Below, piece after piece: positions 24,080-36,299 of a stretch of DNA of 64,000 nucleotides. Location of the stretch: assembly GCA_016748015.1 (NCBI GenBank), contig JAAOMT010000082.1, positions 322,812 through 386,811 on the forward strand, given 5' to 3'. The position numbers were made by a program, and so were the translations under genes. How positions within the stretch are numbered: the stretch's first letter is position 1; every line of letters starts with the position of its first letter. This DNA comes from Geosiphon pyriformis (Eukaryota > Glomeromycota > Glomeromycetes > Archaeosporales > Geosiphonaceae). The notes below the pieces were generated by a model. The model worked only from the letters and a program-made list of their open reading frames with translations. It searched no databases and had not been told where the DNA came from.

Positions 24080-27000
24080 TGACAAAACAACACATTGAAC
24101 AAATTTAAACTAAACGAAAAGAATGAATCATTGTCAAAAGAGAGTGAATAATTAATTTATGAGAATAAATTGTAGAAATCTTTAAAAGAACATTTATCTG
24201 TCTTTTGGAACGAATTTTCTGTATTAGTAGAAAAAATGGTTGATTAAAATTTTTAATAATTGCAAAAAAAAACAATTGATGTTTTATAAAAATTACTTTG
24301 TATTTCAACTTGGATTAAGGCTTTATTAATTTATTTCGTTTCATTTCAAGAAATAATATTTGATAAAATCATTAATAAGAAATATTTTTGAAAGAAAATC
24401 CTATTAAATATTAAAAAGTTAACTGATAAAACTCTAATTCTTTTTTAACCAGACACTTTTCCCCGAGAAAAACAAAATAAACATTGTATTGCTAAATTCT
24501 TTTAAGATTAAAGAAAAAAAAATTAATTCTCATATTACTCATAAAAATGATTTGTGAATAATCTTTTTAGTAAATTATTTCTATCGTATTTTCCTTTATC
24601 ATTTTCGGGTAATAGGGAATTTTTAGAATAGTAATAGTGTGAAGAGAAATATAGTTTTTGGTAAAAAAAAAAAGTCAAATTTTAATAATAATCACTGGAA
24701 CAAGTAACAAGTAAAAAAAAATCAATTTTTTTTGATTTTTTTTAATCTTTTTTTGGATGTAAAAAAATTTTTAATGAAAATTGAAAATATACTTGGATAA
24801 ATAATAAAAATTAAGTATGTAATTACTGTTAATTGTTTTTGAGAAAAATTTTTTTTTATCAATTATCAAATTTTTTATTTGACAATTACTTGCTTTTATC
24901 TTCTTCTTTTTTTTTGCAAATAAAATTATGCTGATATCTGAAGGTTGAGATTATTTGAACAAAAAAAATTATTCCTTTGGTTTAGGTTGCCAAGGCTGTG
25001 AAGAAGATAAAAATTTTTTTTGCGTTAAGGGAATAAATGAATTGTCAGAGAAAGGATGAGCCCTGAAAAATTGGCTTAAATGGGATCTAAAAAAAAAGTT
25101 TTTTTTTGTTTTGTCTCGATAAGTTTACCTTGGATAAACTAACAATTAATTAATCTATGCTACTAATTTATCTTCCTTTTTCTAATTAAAAAATAATGGG
25201 ATCAAATTAAGCATATCTGAAAAAATTTCAAAAATGCATTTAGTCCCCAATTTATTAATCAAGTAGAAGATGTAAAAGCGATAGAAATTGTCACTTTTGA
25301 TTTCTACTAGGGTAAAAATCAAGATTGCACATAAGTGAAATAATTAATTTTTAATTGTAAATACCCTATGCTTATATTTCTCTTGCGGTAATGTGTAAAA
25401 AGCTGAATACCACCACACATATTTAAATAATACTCTATAACATGAAAATTTGAAATGTTTAAAATTTTAAAGAAATTTTGCCAAGTGTTACAACAAAATT
25501 TAATTTATCATCATTATTATTATTATTATAATGGTTTTAATGGTGAAGTTTTAAAATCTATTTTTGAAACAAAACAAAACAATAATAAAATAAACTCCAC
25601 TTATTTACTCTCAGCCACTACAATAATTCATCATATGTTTTTAAGAAAAAAACTTTTTAATTAATTCTAGTCAAAATAAAAATTTTTCACCTGATTGTGT
25701 TATTATTATAGGTTTTATGAATAAATTGATCCTTGTTAGTCAAACTCTGAATTATAAAAAACTAAAATTAGAAACATGTAAGGATAAATGATTTACAAAA
25801 GGTGCAATACCGAAATATATTAAAGAATTTAGAACAAGTTTTATGAAGCTATAAAAAACATTAAATCTTGTTGTTTCAAAATTGCTAGCGTCTTTTTAAT
25901 AAATTAATTATATTGAGAATCAATTGTATTCAATCAAATAATTTCTGTTTAAACCACTTTTGCTAAACATTAACTCCAAGTCCATTGGCAAACTTTCTTT
26001 AGGAACTTTAAAAGATTGTCTAATTAAACTTCAATTTATATATTTTTACATTATTCAATCTATAAATAACCCAGAATTTCATCTATCTTATTATTTCTCT
26101 TTGAAACTAGTATAAAATTCCATCTAAAATTGTTGTACTTGTAAATTTTAAATTTACTCGGGTATTGAACAATAAGAGTTCAGAAATTTTTTATTACCAA
26201 CTTTGTTGTTGACAAAAATTTAAAAACATTAACCAAACTTGAAATTTTAAAATACCTTACTAACATTTTTATTCTTATTTTAAGCTTATGCATAATTACT
26301 TAAGCTCAACTTAAAATTTGACTTAATATTTGAAAGTTTTCAGCCATTATTAATCATATTTAGTTAGCTTTGCGTCGGTAATAACGAAATTGTAAATTTT
26401 GTAAGTTGCATATTGTGTTATCAATCAACAGATAAAATTTTTCACGAGTCAAAAGTGATTCAGTACATGATAGTTTGGAAATATATTGGAGTAGTGCCGA
26501 AGAACTAATTTTTAGTAAAATAAGTAAGTTATCAATTATAATTTTCTCAACTAATCTTTTTTATTTTAATTATTTGTTACCATACAAAAATGAAAAAACT
26601 TTTTTATGATAATTTGATTTTGATTATAATATTATGGCTGTGCAGTCAGAAAAAAGGTTGACAAACTTGATTTTAAAAGATAATTTTTTTTAGTTCATAA
26701 AAAAAAAAACATACTACTGTTTTTTTTACCAAAATCAACTAGTGAACAAGAACAGAGTTAAGAAATCCAAAGTCTTTGAAATAAACAACAGCATATTACC
26801 ACAAGTCAACATATTTGAATTTGACAACAACAACTTTATCAAACATTTCAAGAGCATTTTTAATGTTGAGTCTGTATATATTAATTTCTAGGATCAGATT
26901 GAAATTAAAAAGAATTTATTTTAAAAACTAGAAAAGTCATATTTTTTATCAAGGTGATTCTTATTTGGTATAAAAATTTTGATCAAAAGTTCATTAAATA

Positions 27001-27221
27001 TATTAGGTTTAATTTTCAAACGAATATTAAATTATAAAACAACTTTAAATTTTAAAAATTTTTAAAGATTTTATCTATTAATAAAATTAAAAATTTATTC
27101 GTTAAATTACAACTTTTTATTATATAGTTCTTTAAATATTGTATATTATAAAAAATTATATAAAAAAGCAATGTTAAGAACTTTTCATTATAACCTTATA
27201 AAAAAATGACATGTATATGAG
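24080..27221. other. Intergenic region after the ABC transporter gene
   Basis: AT-rich with many A or T homopolymers. The region just after 24079 must hold the 3' end of the ABC transcript. No other gene, RNA or repeat was recognised. Confidence 0.55.
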
Positions 27222-28005
27222 TAATTAAGTTTGTATTTGCAATTATTAAAGAAGAAAAATGTGCATGTGACATGTAAATGATAATTTTAGATCACATCCA
27301 TAATTATCTTGAAAAATCGCCACAAAATTCTTCCGAAAAAATCTTTTTTTTTTGTTTATTATTTATTATTTATTTTTTTAACTTTTTAACAAGTATAATA
27401 CCCAGCCAACCTCACCTTAAAAAAGTTACATCGGAACAAAGGACTTTTGCAGTAAATAGGTCATCTAAACAAAATGTATATATGAGTATTGTCACATGAT
27501 CAAGTTTGTATTTGCGATTATTGAAGAAGAAAATTGTGCACGCGACAAATAAAAGATAATTTTAGATCACCTCTATAATTATCTTAAAAAATCGCCACAA
27601 AATCCTTCCGAAAAAATTTTTATTTCTTTTTTTTTGTAACGTTTTAATTTTTAACAAGTACAATACCCAGCAAACATCACCTTAAGGAAGTTACATCGAA
27701 ACAAAGCGAGGGAGGAAGGACGATGAACTTTTGCCGTAAATAAGTCATCTATAAACAAAATGTAGTTATGAGTATTGTCACATGAACAAGTTTGTATTTG
27801 CGATTATTGAAGAAAATGTGCACGCGACAAGTAAAAGATAATTTTAAATCACCGCTATAATTATCTTAAAAAGTCATCACATAATTCTTTTGGAAAAATT
27901 TTTAATTTTTAATTTTTATCATTTATTTTTTAAACTTTTTAAACTTTTTAACAAGTACAATACCCAGTGAGCCTCACCTTGAAAAGTTGCATAGGAACAA
28001 AGAGA
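27222..28005. repeat. Threefold tandem repeat, unit about 225-280 bp
   Basis: Units at about 27222-27498, 27499-27780 and 27781-28005. Each starts around AAGTTTGTATTTGC, continues with a conserved GATAATTTTA block, a TCGCCACAAAAT or TCATCACATAAT block, a variable T-rich run and AATACCCAG. The first two go on to GTTACATCG...ACAAAG and TGAGTATTGTCACAT; the third is cut there and passes into a purine tract. No ORF spans the units. Confidence 0.85.
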
Positions 28006-28073
28006 GAGAGGAGGACGAAAAAAGGAAATAAGGAAGAAAAGGGGAACGAAAAAATGGAAGAAAGAGAGGCACA

Positions 28074-28109
<36 letters not shown>

Positions 28110-28182
28110 GATGAAGGAAGGAACGAAGGAAAGGAACGAAGGAAGGGAAGTGATAAATGGAAGCAAGGGAAATTTAAGATGA
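28004..28182. repeat. Long polypurine tract with (GAAA)n core
   Basis: About 180 bases, almost all A and G on the plus strand, with GAAA units at about 28075-28110 and degenerate GGAA units around it. It begins where tandem unit 3 meets its ACAAAG end; unit 2 has a short GAGGGAGGAAGGACG tract at the same place, so the purine tract appears to be a local expansion. ORFs on both strands here are compositional artefacts. Confidence 0.85.
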
Positions 28183-31100
28183 AAAAAAAGGCTGTTTTTT
28201 ATATATAAATTTTTCAAATTATTAGGTTATTCGTTATAAACATAGCCCCCTTCTAAATGATGTAATTAGTATATAAGGTCGTGTTGTTTTGATCAGGATC
28301 TTTAATTATAATTATTAATCACTAATTTATTAAGATGTCTATCAAGATCTGTCTCAGCTATCAGTGCTAAGTTACAACATTGGCATAAAGTACAAACTCC
28401 GAACCCTTAAAATTTTTCATCGCCCTGCCATATCCCTGCTATCATCTCCCTGCTATCCTTGTTAAATAATCATTATTGTTAATATTTTTATTGTTTGTAA
28501 ATAATATTCACTATCAGCTTTTACTATTAAGAAAAAGCCTATAGTACCCGGTCTTAATTATGAGGGTCCTATAGTAGGGGATATCATAGGTTGTGCTTTA
28601 TGGTAATCTTGATATTCACTGTTTTCACAAAGATTATCGTGATAAAATTTCGTTATGAATTTTTCACACAAGCCATAAAGGTAGTGGCTTGGTGTTACGG
28701 TTCTTTTTTTTCCTCGAAACGAGATAGAAACAAAAAATTATTTTTATATCAAGTGAAATATAGAGTAAAGTAATGATTTCTTATTTTAAAATATATTGTC
28801 TGAGTAAAAATAAAATATCAGAAATCCTTCAAGATTTAAGATAAATTAAACAAGTTAATTTTTTACTTTGATATACTTTTGAATGGTCAAAAGTATACTA
28901 TTTCCTTTTGATTTGTTTGAAATCGTAATTTCCAAAGAATTTGGATTTTTTCTCCGCAAATTTCGTGTTACTATCATAATCTATAGTTTTTGAGGTCATC
29001 AAGTCGCTCTTAATCTTGAAGTGCCAAAATAAATTTATTTGTGAATTTAGACGATTGGTTTGCAAATCAAATTTGATAATAAGCTTCGAAATTACTTTTC
29101 GATACATATATCTACTTAATTAGTTTCATTTACTACCTTGTATATCTATTTTTGGCTCTTATAATATCCTTTAATCTTTCAGACATAATATTAATTTCAA
29201 TATCAGTTTATATAATTTATGAAACTTTATCATAGCTCATATAAAAAGTATAGAAATATAAAACACTAATAATGGGTAGATATTATATTTTATATCATTT
29301 TCTAGTTGGCTAATTTGAAATCGGTAGAAGTCTGCATTAAATCATTCGCTAGTGAGAAATAGGTTCGCTTTTCCTGTAAATAATTAGTTTATATTATTAT
29401 TTTAATAAGTTTTTATAAAACTAATTATTTTTCCAATTCCATTTTCCCCTTGAATATACTTCACAGATTTTTGTTACATACTATATATAAATTAGTCTTG
29501 TAAACACCAAAAATTTATAACCGTTATAAATGAGAACAAGTAATTGATATAAACTAAATTAGGCATTAGTTTTAGAATGTATAAACTTTTAATTATTATT
29601 ATCATCAAGGTTTATTCATTGTAAAATTGGATATATAATTAGGTTGTAGCCTTTTTGTTTTTCTTATCATCAAGGTAAAAGGATGCAAAATATTCTATAA
29701 AAAATAGGTCTAACTCTAAATTCTTTATAATTACCGTTGACACTTTCCTGCCTGGGTACTCAAAAAATAAATTGTAACAAAAATTTAGGTCGTTTAGAAT
29801 TTACTAGTTATTCTCATGTATATATGTACAATATTAATTGATTTCATTCCAGTTTAACAAACCTAAAGTGCTTTTAAAATTTCCGTATGATAAGGTATTC
29901 CCCTTTTAAGTTATATAACCGAAGTTTCTACAACTTTGGGTTTATTAAGAGCAAAAGACCGAAAAGTACATCTCTAGCCTTAAATTTTTTAAAACTGAAA
30001 TTGGTTTATTTTTTGAAAACATGCTAAAATGAGGTTATCAATCAAAAGGAATAAGTTAGAAGGGTGTTTACTATAGTGGTGGGAACATACCGCCGTCATA
30101 CTCTCAAGCCATGAATAATATATCAATATTTGAACTTATATTATTGATTTTACAGTGGAACTGATTTTTTAATTTTGAAGAACGTTTTATTTTGGAGTAT
30201 AAAATCGAATTTTCTTTCAATAAAAGTTTATGAAAAAGAAAAGAAAAAAAAGGTGTGGCAATTATGATCATAAAAATCTTTTAAGAAAAGAAATCAAGTT
30301 CATAAACTAAAATATAGTTTATCAATAATATATTTTTTAGTTTAAATTGTTAAATGTTGGATTTATTAGTTTTTAGATTAATATTTTTATAATTAATTTA
30401 AAGTGCTAACACAATAAAATAACTAGTATTTAAAATTATTCAAAAAAATTATTGTTCAAATAATCAATTAATACAATTATAGTCATTTAAAAGTATTATT
30501 CATTACGAAAAAGTTTTTTAATAATTTTTAAATAAATATATTTTTTAAAGCTGTTAAAAAACAAAAATTGAATTAGTTTTAGTTCTAGCAAAAAATAATA
30601 GTGAAAAACTTTTTTATATATATTAATATCAATGTTACAATATACATAAAAACTAATATATATACTAAAATTTTTTTAAAAACAGTCCAATAAAATTGAG
30701 AAATGAATATATAACAATTATAACAAAGACAACATAAATTTTATTATTTTTAAATCAGATATTAATTAAATCAATAAAATAAATTTACACACATTATAAC
30801 ATTTTGAACTTTACTAATAATATAAGTTTTTTTAATCAAAAATTTTATAATCATTGTTATATTTATATAACATAAAAATAATATTAATCTTTTTGGCAAT
30901 TAAAATATCATAAAGTTTTGAATAATAAAATCAATTTTATTTTCGACATGTTCTTTACCTAGTAAAATTAATAGAAAGATAATTATTTTGTCGATGTTAT
31001 GTTTGTTTCAACAATAACTTTCATATAACTTTTTTTTTGTTAACATGTATTGTTAAATGTTAATAATTAATAAAAATATAGAATAAAATATTTTTGTTTT

Positions 31101-32224
31101 TGAATTGTTTATTAATATGGTATTTGACAAAGTGGCACAATATTCTTAAATATTTAATTAATTTTCAAATTTTTAAAGATCATAGATGGATTTCTCTCAA
31201 CAAAAAAAATTTTTAGATCAAGTGAGAACGGGAGAATTTGTTATTATTAAGGGTATATAAGAGAGAGGCAGGATTCTATTTCGGGAAACAAATTCTTTTG
31301 AAATGTCTTAAAGACAGCCAAAAGATCGAAGATATCAATTGAGCTGATGTATTTTCTTTCAAGAAACTATGTTGTTTTTATTATCGCTATTTCCTTGTAA
31401 CATTGAAGATCGTATCGGAATAGTTGCGCATTTTTGTTATGCCTATTGCAAATATATCATTGAATGCTATGGAACCACAAAAGAGTTACAACCAATGGAG
31501 TTTGATTTTAGATGAGATTTCGGGGTTAAACAGATGTTTTGGCATCTTATTGCTTGATTTTTTTAATTTCCAGGAGAACTCAACCTAGAACATTTATCAA
31601 TAATATATTTTTCACCACAATTATTCTTTTTAAATAACTACTATCTTTTTTAATGTTAATGGTTTAATACAAGTAGCAAACCGTTTAATAATGTGCAACT
31701 TTTTGCAGCAGATATATTCTGAAATTTTTTATTTATTCTTTATCTTAGAATTCAAAACAAGAAGGACAATCTTGCAATCTTGTATGGTAATTCTAAGTGA
31801 ATTAATTGAATAGTGGGTTACCTCTATATCAGGGTACCATCATAATACTAGAGAATCAATATTTCTCATTTTGGGATAGGAGTTTTATGAAATAATATAA
31901 ACAATAAATGATAAATATGTTTTTAGCAGCTATTATTAAATACAAAAGTGATAGCTAACTTCTAAAGCTCATTATTAAAATTATTTTTTTTTGATATATA
32001 GGCCTTTTGAAACCAAAAGTTTCACTCGGTTATAGTTCATTTTGGGTAGTAAAGTAATCTGGACTTTATCAAAAACTGAAAATTCGGCTGTTTAGATATT
32101 TCTTGGTTTTCGAATAAAGGCTTTAAATCTTCGAAGGCGATTTGATTGCAGATCTCGACTTAATTGATCAATTGATAATATGCATAAATATTGATACGTG
32201 GGAAAGGGATCTCACTGATTTCTC
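28183..32224. other. Intergenic region with one doubtful coding relic
   Basis: Mostly AT-rich. Around 31185-31560 (+) composition is closer to coding: a 24-codon ORF from ATG (MDFSQQKKFLDQ), then after frame changes an open stretch near 31375-31510 (LLSLFPCNIEDRIGIVAHF) ending in TGA. I cannot assign a family. No other feature was recognised. Confidence 0.4.
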
Positions 32225-33771
32225 ATGGCGCTCCAACAACACTTTCAAGCTCTATCCAATGATTTCGGAAATTTACTAGAGAGCCAAAAATTCTCTGATG
32301 TTAAGATTGTTGTTGGAGAAGCGCCCAATATCAGAACTTTTCATGCTCATTCGCAAATTTTAGCAGCAAGATCACCATATTTTGCCGTAGGACTCTCAAG
32401 TAATTGGGTTAAAAGGGAAAACAATGCCATTATCTTCACTAAACCTAATATTACACATAATATTTTTGAAATAATTCTCAGGTGAGGGTTTTCATTTGCT
32501 TTAAAGTATTTTGGCCAACATCAATTTATATTTTATTTTTCTTGCACAGATATATTTATAATGGCGAGATTTCTCTTGATGAACATGGAGTACCTGCCAT
32601 ATTAGAATTGCTTATGACCGCTGACGAGCTTATTCTAGAGAATTTGTTTGAACCCATTGAAGACTATTTGATTAAACACCATGCAAAAGAGCTGGAAAAA
32701 AATTTCGTCATTTTGCAGAAAACTTTATTTATGCATGATTCTTTCAAAAAGTTACAGAAATTCTGCACCGAGATAACTGCTAAAACTCCAGCTATAGTTT
32801 TCAACTCGCAAGATTTTACCTCCCTCAGTGAAAATGCTCTTTCCTCAATTTTAAACCGGGATGACCTAAATATAGAAGAATCTGAAATATGGGAAAAGAT
32901 TGTGGAATGGGGAGTTGCTAAATTGGAATCAAATATTCAGATGAAAAAAGTTCTTTACTGGACAGATGGAAACTTTAACGCCTTTAAGGAATCCATTGAA
33001 AGGCTTCTACCTTTAATACGCTTCTTTAACATATCTTCAGTTGACTTCTATCACAAAGTAAAACCATTTGCGAGAATCTTACCTGGAACTTTAAATGAAG
33101 ATCTTTTACATCATTATCTCGTACCAGATAGTCAACAAAAGTCTGCAAACGTTCGGCCATTACGATCAAACATTGATTCAAAGCTTCTTCAATCGCATAA
33201 TATAAAACAGCTAGATAATTGGATTCAAGGCAAAGACGAAAATATTCGTTCTGAATATCAAGTTAGAAATGATTTTAATTTGTTACTTCGAGGTAGTCGA
33301 GACGGATTCACTCCAGCCAATTTTCATCGATTATGTGATAATAAAGGAGCAACAGTCAGCGTAATCAAAGTGAAAGGAACTGGTCAACTAATTGGCGGCT
33401 ATAACCCGCATTCTTGGCACTCTGGGTATGGCATAAAAGATGGGACAGGAAGTTTTATTTTTTCTCTTGGAGATGGCAAAGCTGGAAAGGCTAAACTTAG
33501 CAAATTTGTTGGCTCATGTGGACCTTTTAGTGGGTCAAATCATGGACCCTCTTTTGGGGATGACAATATTTGTTTATATGGCGATGACTTTAAAAGTAGT
33601 CATTATTGCTATTGTAAAAAGACACGAGATTATGAGCATGTTATAATGCCTGGATCAGAAAATCAACAGATGAATTTCTTTGTCGAGGAGTATGAAGTTT
33701 TTCAAATCACAAAAAAAAAAAATTCGTTCAATTTATTTGATTATAAATCTTTTGAAGACTACATTATGTAA
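32225..33771 (+). CDS. BTB-BACK-TLDc domain protein
   Basis: Two exons, 32225-32481 and 32550-33771, split by a 68-bp GT-AG intron, give 492 aa. The BTB/POZ domain is at about residues 20-125 (FSDVKIVVGE, FHAHSQILAARSPYF, then YIYNGEISLDE across the intron), a BACK-like helical region at about 130-230 (AELILENL-type helices, ESEIWEKIVEWG), and a TLDc domain at about 305-485 (FHRLCDNKGATVSVIKV, GTGSFIFSLGDGK, FGDDNICLYGDD, FFVEEYEVFQI). BTB-BACK proteins often act as substrate adaptors for Cullin-3 ubiquitin ligases, and TLDc domains are linked to oxidative-stress resistance and V-ATPase binding. The pairing is expanded in arbuscular mycorrhizal fungi. The start is the first ATG and sits directly before the BTB fold. 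The last codons overlap a possible donor (ATGTAAGA), so an extra 3' exon is possible. Confidence 0.92.
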
Positions 33772-35007
33772 GAATTTTCTCTAGCAGAATATTATATAGA
33801 CTACTATTTTGGCCTTCATAATAAAGTTAAAATTTTTTTAGAACTTAAAAGTTATTTTGATAAAAAGGGATTTCTGAATTTTTAGGGATTATCACAAGCT
33901 AAAATCAAAACAGAAAACACTTTTTATGTGAGTAACAATAGAAATATAAATTTTAAATACATAGCTGTGTTTTTCCGCTAATTAAAAATGTAAATTTTGG
34001 TTGGTGTTTTAGGGTTTTATTGGGCAATGAAAAAAAATAAACTTTGGTAAATATTTAATAAGAAAGCTTTGAGAGCGTGAAAGTTTTCAATTAAAATATA
34101 ACTTCAACTTGGAGACACAAACTTTTTAATAAATATATTTGTCTAAACAATATTCTAATAAACTCGATATACTTCATTTTGCTTCATTCGTATTTTATTT
34201 ACGAGTTGTAAAATATTTTTTTAATTGAAATTATAATTCCCAATAAATCAATATCTGACAAAAAATTAAATTTTTTAAGGTTTGCCAAGGTAAAGCAAAA
34301 AACAAAAAATAGTTAGTTTTAATAAAAATATAAACTTATGGAGAAAATTTTTTTTATCTTTTTTTCCAAATTGCAATCAAGTTTTAAAAAAGGTATTTAT
34401 AGAAAGTTCTATTTCGCATAATAAACTTAGGTTTTATCTTTTTTCTTACTTCAATTGACTCAAAATTTTTTTGATGAACTTAATAGTTAGAACATATAAA
34501 TTTAATTGAGAAAATTTTTGATTTCATTATTTAAAAATTTTATTTCATAGTTCACCTCTTTTTTAAATTAAACATAAATGTTTGGATATAAAAAAATCCA
34601 AATTACTAATATTAACTTTTTTTCGCATAATTATTTTGTTATCTATATATCTTTTTAAAAAATTATATAAAAAATTTCTAAATACTATTTTTATCTGGTA
34701 AAATAATTTATTTATTATGTAAGTTGTGGTTTTCGAAATTATTTTTAAATTTTCACAATTTTTAATCATAATTAACTATTATTTTATTTGATTCATTAAT
34801 GTGTATTCTTAAAAAATTTAATTCTTTTTAAAACATATATAAAAGAATTCATTTTAGAAATTTAAAATTTGTGATACACTTAGCACCTTAAAAGATGAAT
34901 ATATTTTATTTTATTAACAGGGTTTTCAGAATAATATTATAAAGAAAAATATTCCCTTTCTAAATGAAAAAAGAAAACTATCTCCTACACTTTTAAGAAA
35001 ACGTTAT
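33772..35007. other. Intergenic region after the BTB-TLDc gene
   Basis: AT-rich with homopolymers; should contain the 3' UTR of the BTB gene. Ends at the left limit of duplication copy B. No other feature was recognised. Confidence 0.5.
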
Positions 35008-36255
35008 ATACAAAATGGTTTATACATATCTAATTATAAATTTATCTCTATCAAATTTTTAATTAATTTTTAATGATTTAAATAATTAAACTTTGGAATT
35101 TTCACGATGCCGTTTAGCAGCAGTAATAATATAAAATTCAGAGTTGAAGGAATAAGATAAAAAATTTTAGTTTGAATATTTGGAAAATATCACTTTGAGA
35201 TAACAGTTTCCTCAAAGAATTTTCATGAAAATTAGTTTCCTTACTAAACCTTAAATACATTCTCTCTAATAATATTAATTTGAAATGTGGCTATTAATAA
35301 AGAAATTATAAATATAATTTAAATCAATATATACGATTTTCTATTCGAAAATATTAATTTTTGATATATTGATTGCTGCTAATCATTCTCTATAAATTCT
35401 CAGAGCTTCTTCAAAACTTCCTACCTTACTAATCGATTCGCAATTGCTCATTTCAACTCCAAAATAAGGCCCATTATGAAATAATTTGCCCGGAACTTTA
35501 TTTATTAATTGACCAGCATTACACTCCTAAAAAATAAAAAAATCAATTTTTTAACACTTTTTTACTGAAAAATTCTAAATTCAATATAAATTAATACTAA
35601 CCATATTCTCTTCAGAATACTGCGAATAGGGCCATACTTTTCTTTGACCAATTGAAAGCGAAATAGAATTACAGTCCCAATACGTATTTGGGTGATCATC
35701 AGCAGAACAATCACAATTACTCAATGGCTCAATCCAAATTTCAGTACCAAAATATTTCCACCCATTTGAAGATGAAGGAAAGTGAGGCACATGATCATTT
35801 CCATGAGTAAAACGGCGATGAACGATTGCTATGTTGAAAGCATCACCAAGGTACTCATTTCCAACTCTCGGAGCTCCATAAGTATAAATAATATGCCCTC
35901 TTTCACCTATATTAATATCCGGCCAAGTATTCATTTTGGTAATTTTATATCTTTCCAATGCCCATCTAAATGCAGCAATGCAGACATATGCTTATAATAT
36001 ATACATATATATAGTTAAAAAAATACTTGACTTTCAAATTTCAGAATAGAAAAATATTTAGGAAACTAACCTCCACCCAGACCATGTTCCGTAAATACAA
36101 TATCAAGCTTTTGAGTTGATTTTGTGGATTTACTTAAAGATACTTTAATATCTTGAAGTAAATTAGGAAATAATAAATTTACATCTTTTAATAATTGGGA
36201 GTCTACAAGAATTTCTTTGGCCAACTTTATATCATTATTAAAATAAAGTGGTACA
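35008..36255. repeat. Segmental duplication, copy B (partner at 1-1300)
   Basis: Same orientation and order as 1-1300. Similarity fades just beyond the start of the third lipase exon, at about 36255-36300, so copy B lacks exons 1-2 and the promoter. Copy B lacks about 30 bp present near 365-390 in copy A. Confidence 0.9.
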
Positions 36256-36265
36256 TATGTTTTAG
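35383..36265 (-). pseudogene. 5'-truncated lipase-like gene copy
   Basis: Equivalent to exons 3-5 of the gene at 399-1958: 36071 to about 36265, 35602-35990 and 35383-35526, with the same splice sites. It keeps the EHGLGGA elbow (Gly instead of Ser), TYGAPRVGN, the NDHVPHFP Asp and the His before YFG. Codon TAT stands where copy A has the premature TAA. Exons 1-2 are missing, replaced by unrelated AT-rich sequence, so there is no start or membrane anchor. The C terminus differs because of a small deletion (ends RIYRE instead of RIYRGKKLND). Most base differences from copy A in exon 4 change amino acids (for example H/Y, P/S, D/H, E/V), as expected for sequence under little constraint. Confidence 0.8.
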
Positions 36266-36299
36266 CTCTTTTTTTTTGTTGGTTTTTTTAATTTCCCAG

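Noticed and set aside
27948-28217. Phe/Ser-rich and Lys/Glu-rich ORFs over the polypurine tract
   Set aside because: Compositional artefacts of GAAA/TTTC repeats on both strands.
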